Source of the DNA: a virus
IMG/VR virus record: IMGVR_UViG_3300042563_002192
Coordinates: 1 to 30,896 of that record
Strand: one strand, 5' to 3'
DNA: 30,896 nt
Shown here: positions 28,620 through 30,896 of the stretch, piece by piece
Layout: each line of letters begins with the position of its first letter
Position numbering within the stretch: the first letter of the stretch is position 1
Made by a program: the position numbers and the translations under genes
The notes under the pieces: generated by a model
What the model saw: only the letters and a program-made list of their open reading frames with translations
The model's database searches: none
Told to the model about the DNA's origin: nothing

Positions 28620-28677
28620 CTGTTTGTTTGGTTTTCATTCGGATGCGTTGTCTGCGGGTTCCAATCCGTGCTCAGAC
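28545..28677 (-). ncRNA. attenuator-type leader RNA 1 (about 133 nt)
   Basis: Two 5' segments are complementary to the terminator loop. TTGGAACCC (28656-28664) pairs with GGGTTCCAA (28573-28581), and GAATGAAAA (28632-28640) with TTTTCATTC (28585-28593). The two duplexes nest, giving an 18-bp antiterminator-like helix that would compete with the terminator. The 5' region also folds as GTCTG / CAGAC. This resembles attenuators and the P4 CI and P1 c4 RNAs. Confidence 0.65.
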
Positions 28678-28683
28678 GCGGTT

Positions 28684-28711
28684 ATTGTAGCTTAAAGGCG
28701 GGACGGGTCAA
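28684..28711 (-). promoter_or_regulatory. promoter of leader RNA 1
   Basis: TTGACC (28706-28711), a 16-nt spacer and TACAAT (28684-28689). Together with the promoter at 28234-28261, 23 of 28 bases are identical, including the spacer. It lies just after the methyltransferase stop. Confidence 0.7.
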
Positions 28712-28726
28712 GGGGTGGGGTGACAA

Positions 28727-29704
28727 TCAGTCGAGTCCAGCAAGCAGCGGCACCTCTTCCATGAGTCGGCCCTTTGCGGCTTCTTCGCAGTTGCGGACGG
28801 CTTGGCGGAAGTATGCTTCTTTTAGTTCAATCCCGATTGCCTTGCGCCCGTTGAGAATCGCGCCGTAAGCCTCGCTGCCAACGCCAAGGAACGGCGTCAA
28901 CACCACCTCGCCGGGGTTGCTCCAAAGGACGCATGCCCGCTCGATGACGTCGAGTTGGAGCGGGTGACAATGTTTCTCATCGTCATGCTCGGTTGCGCAT
29001 CGGTAAGGGAGGGTGTGGTCAATGCGGATGTCATCCCAAAAGGCGTCGGCGTATCGCCGCCAGATCCAATGTGAAAAGCGGTTTTTCTTCTGGTCGCCCT
29101 CCATGCCTTTTAGGTGGTGAAGCTCGGCTGGCATTTGCTCCTCTCCAGCATATCGGTGAAGCCCGGTCGGGTGAGCAACTGGCACTTGATTCTCCCCGCT
29201 TCGACGAAAGATAAGCAACTGATCCGCGTTTGCCATGCTGCAACGGGTCGAGTCCTCGCAGCATTGTTTGTGCGCCAAACTTTTCATCATTGTCCGGTTG
29301 CGGACGGTCAGCGGCTCTTTCCATATGAAATAACGGTGGGTAAACCTCCATCCGTTGCGCTCATGGGCGCGGATGATGTCGCCGGGGAAATCAACAAGTG
29401 AATCGCATCCGCTGTTTCCGGTCGGGATGTCCATGCAATGCACGGCAGACATGCGCCCCGGTTTGGTCAGGCGGTGAAGCTCTTGAATGCAGAACTCGTA
29501 ATGCTCGAAAAACTCGTCACGGTCGATGCAATTACTCATATCACGCTCGTCACTGGAATACTGATAAAGTCCAGCAAACGGGGGAGAGTAAACCGAAAGG
29601 TCAACGCATTCATCCGGCAGGGTTTTCATCACTTCAACGCAATCACCGTTGTAGATGGCGTATTGATCTTCGATTACTTGGTCAATGTATGTTTCTTGGC
29701 TCAT
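28727..29704 (-). CDS. orphan DNA methyltransferase (beta class, N4/N6)
   Basis: 325 aa. The catalytic motif IV is DLSVYSPPFAGLY (SPPF at 40-43). The SAM-binding motif I is TPFLGVGSEAYGAI near residue 273, with NGRKAIGIELKEAYFRQA behind it; motif IV before motif I defines the beta order. The TPF replaces the usual DPF. No restriction nuclease gene adjoins it, so it probably protects phage DNA or regulates replication or packaging. The leader CTCCAAACAACCAAACCA has no Shine-Dalgarno sequence. Confidence 0.85.
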   Translation of the reverse strand: MSQETYIDQVIEDQYAIYNGDCVEVMKTLPDECVDLSVYSPPFAGLYQYSSDERDMSNCIDRDEFFEHYEFCIQELHRLTKPGRMSAVHCMDIPTGNSGCDSLVDFPGDIIRAHERNGWRFTHRYFIWKEPLTVRNRTMMKSLAHKQCCEDSTRCSMANADQLLIFRRSGENQVPVAHPTGLHRYAGEEQMPAELHHLKGMEGDQKKNRFSHWIWRRYADAFWDDIRIDHTLPYRCATEHDDEKHCHPLQLDVIERACVLWSNPGEVVLTPFLGVGSEAYGAILNGRKAIGIELKEAYFRQAVRNCEEAAKGRLMEEVPLLAGLD

Positions 29705-29723
29705 TGGTTTGGTTGTTTGGAGA

Positions 29724-30896
29724 TTAAATGAAAGATGGCATTTTGGGTTTCACATGGCGAATCACCCGCTCCTCAATAATGGCGCGGTGCATATTAGCTA
29801 CAAGCTCGGCAAACATTTCATCGGCTTGCGCTGCTTTTCTGCCCATGTTTTCTTTCACGCGCAATTCGCCTTCACTGGCGATGATGTCAACGGTTACGGG
29901 TCTTTTCTGGCCGAATCGGTAGCACCTTCGCACTCCCTGATAGTATTGCTCATAACTGTGTGTTGCAAACGTGACAACGTGGTTGCAGTGCTGCCAATTA
30001 AGCCCCCATGCGCCGATTTTCGGCTTAACGATAAGGACTCGATGTGATCCGTTAGCGAATCCCTCGTAAGCTGCTTCCTTTTGGTCGTCGGTGTGTCTGC
30101 CCGCAACTTGGATTGATCCCGGAATCATGCTTTCCAGCAAGTCCCCTTCCGTGTTGTAATGACACCAAATGACGGCGGGCTGGTCGTGATTCACAAGGTT
30201 CGCGGCGGCTTCACATCGCTCTTTTAGCGTTCGCCTCCGCTCATCACGCTCCTCCGCAAGCCCAAATGCTGGCATAGTGAAAAGCATTCCCTCCGGTGGT
30301 TTCTCTGGCGCAAAAACATGCTCCCGCTCGATAAGCCCGGGCAGGTCATATCCTTCATCAGAAAATCCAAGATCGGAGGGACTGCGGCAAGCTCGTGACC
30401 ATGATGCAACCCACCGCCAAAAATGTTCGTGTGCGTGACCTTTCAAGCGCCATCCGTTGATTACCTGAGATACCCGGAATGACAGTTTGCCGAAATGATT
30501 CGCTTGTTTTTCCAGTCGTTCAATTTTCTTGGCGTATGCGTCTTGGCCTTTTTGATCCATCTGCTTGAAAAACATTTTCAGCATTTCCGAGTGATTCAAT
30601 TCCCCCAATGCCTCGGATGATGTTCCAAGCTCGGTGAAATCGTTTGGCGCGGCGGTGGCAGTCCACAAGCTGCGGAACGCCATCTTGTTTGTAAAGCGGG
30701 TGACAGCTTTCTGAGTTGCTCCCTTAACGTGCTTCAAAATTGAAGATTCATCACAACAAACCCCCGCATAATCGGAGGGGTCGAACAAGTGAAGTTTCTC
30801 GTAGTTGGTGACTGTGATCGGCGCGGTGACCCTGCCATCCAATGACCTTGCGGCTTCCATGCCAAACCTTGCGGCCTCGGCTACGGTTTGCGCTCC
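29724..30896 (-). CDS. SNF2-family DEAD-like helicase, N-terminus beyond window
   Basis: About 390 aa visible, open to the right edge. ICCDESSILKH-like motif II (CCDESSILK), motif III TATAAPN, and the C-terminal RecA-like domain are present. The latter has VIWCHYNTEGDLL, RVLIVKPKIGAWGLNWQ and the arginine-finger motif QGVRRCYRFGQKRPV. These are hallmarks of SNF2 ATPases, which translocate on duplex DNA. The Walker A motif lies outside the window. In phages such proteins are found in replication and anti-defence regions; the exact role is unknown. Confidence 0.85.
   Translation of the reverse strand, partial: GAQTVAEAARFGMEAARSLDGRVTAPITVTNYEKLHLFDPSDYAGVCCDESSILKHVKGATQKAVTRFTNKMAFRSLWTATAAPNDFTELGTSSEALGELNHSEMLKMFFKQMDQKGQDAYAKKIERLEKQANHFGKLSFRVSQVINGWRLKGHAHEHFWRWVASWSRACRSPSDLGFSDEGYDLPGLIEREHVFAPEKPPEGMLFTMPAFGLAEERDERRRTLKERCEAAANLVNHDQPAVIWCHYNTEGDLLESMIPGSIQVAGRHTDDQKEAAYEGFANGSHRVLIVKPKIGAWGLNWQHCNHVVTFATHSYEQYYQGVRRCYRFGQKRPVTVDIIASEGELRVKENMGRKAAQADEMFAELVANMHRAIIEERVIRHVKPKMPSFI

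Noticed and set aside
1-30896. Window as a closed circular genome
   Set aside because: Joining the right end to the left end would stop the YqaJ frame after a few codons and would not restore the helicase, so both ends are simply cut.

Overview
The window is a slice of a tailed, lambda-like siphophage or prophage genome. Nearly every gene lies on the minus strand, so transcription runs from high to low coordinates. Only a short regulator cassette at 2.9-3.7 kb reads the other way. Both ends are cut inside genes: a YqaJ-type exonuclease at base 1 and an SNF2-type helicase at the right edge. Small genes are tightly packed with many 4-nt ATGA stop/start overlaps. The host is uncertain. GC-rich DNA, LamG-type tail lectins and small 'TPETDA...LERE' coiled-coil proteins recall phages of Verrucomicrobiota, but this is memory-based inference.

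Layout, read leftward from the right edge. 30.9-22.5 kb is the early region: SNF2 helicase, DNA methyltransferase, a small gene, a lambda O-like winged-helix initiator with five 17-bp iterons inside its gene (candidate origin), a DnaC-like loader, small unknown proteins, a small SSB-like protein and two small regulators. 22.3-11.5 kb is the head and tail operon in lambda order: terminase small and large subunits, W-like joiner, portal, ClpP-type protease with scaffold tail, major capsid protein, FI-, FII-, Z-, U- and V-like proteins, tail chaperones G/GT and tape measure. The chaperone gene has a -1 frameshift at GGGAAAG, the heptamer known from lambda. 11.5-7.2 kb holds tail-tip and fibre-like proteins. 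7.2-3.7 kb is a lysis-like region: holin-like, coiled-coil membrane, cupin, small lipoprotein and YkuD-like proteins, ending in small regulators.

The rightward cassette (2.9-3.7 kb) carries a Cro/CI-like repressor that is probably translated from a leaderless mRNA, then two small genes. Leftward from 2.7 kb runs a second early operon of small proteins ending in an ERF annealing protein and a YqaJ/lambda-Exo-like nuclease, a recombination pair.

The most unusual content is non-coding. Two modules at 28.7-28.5 and 28.26-28.1 kb share a promoter. Each makes a leader of about 130 nt whose 5' part is complementary to the 47-nt loop of an intrinsic terminator, and that terminator ends 8-10 nt before the next start codon. 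This is the architecture of an RNA attenuator, or of an immunity RNA of the P4 CI / P1 c4 kind. A third promoter-terminator leader lies at 23.66-23.53 kb. A clean three-way-junction structure (3101-3171) sits between two rightward genes. Further signals are helically phased TTGCA repeats before the terminase gene, a promoter family with an A-tract and TTGCAA, and two recurrent start-codon leaders without Shine-Dalgarno sequence.

No integrase, CRISPR array, complete tRNA, rRNA or insertion sequence was found. No gene-free stretch exceeds about 200 bases.
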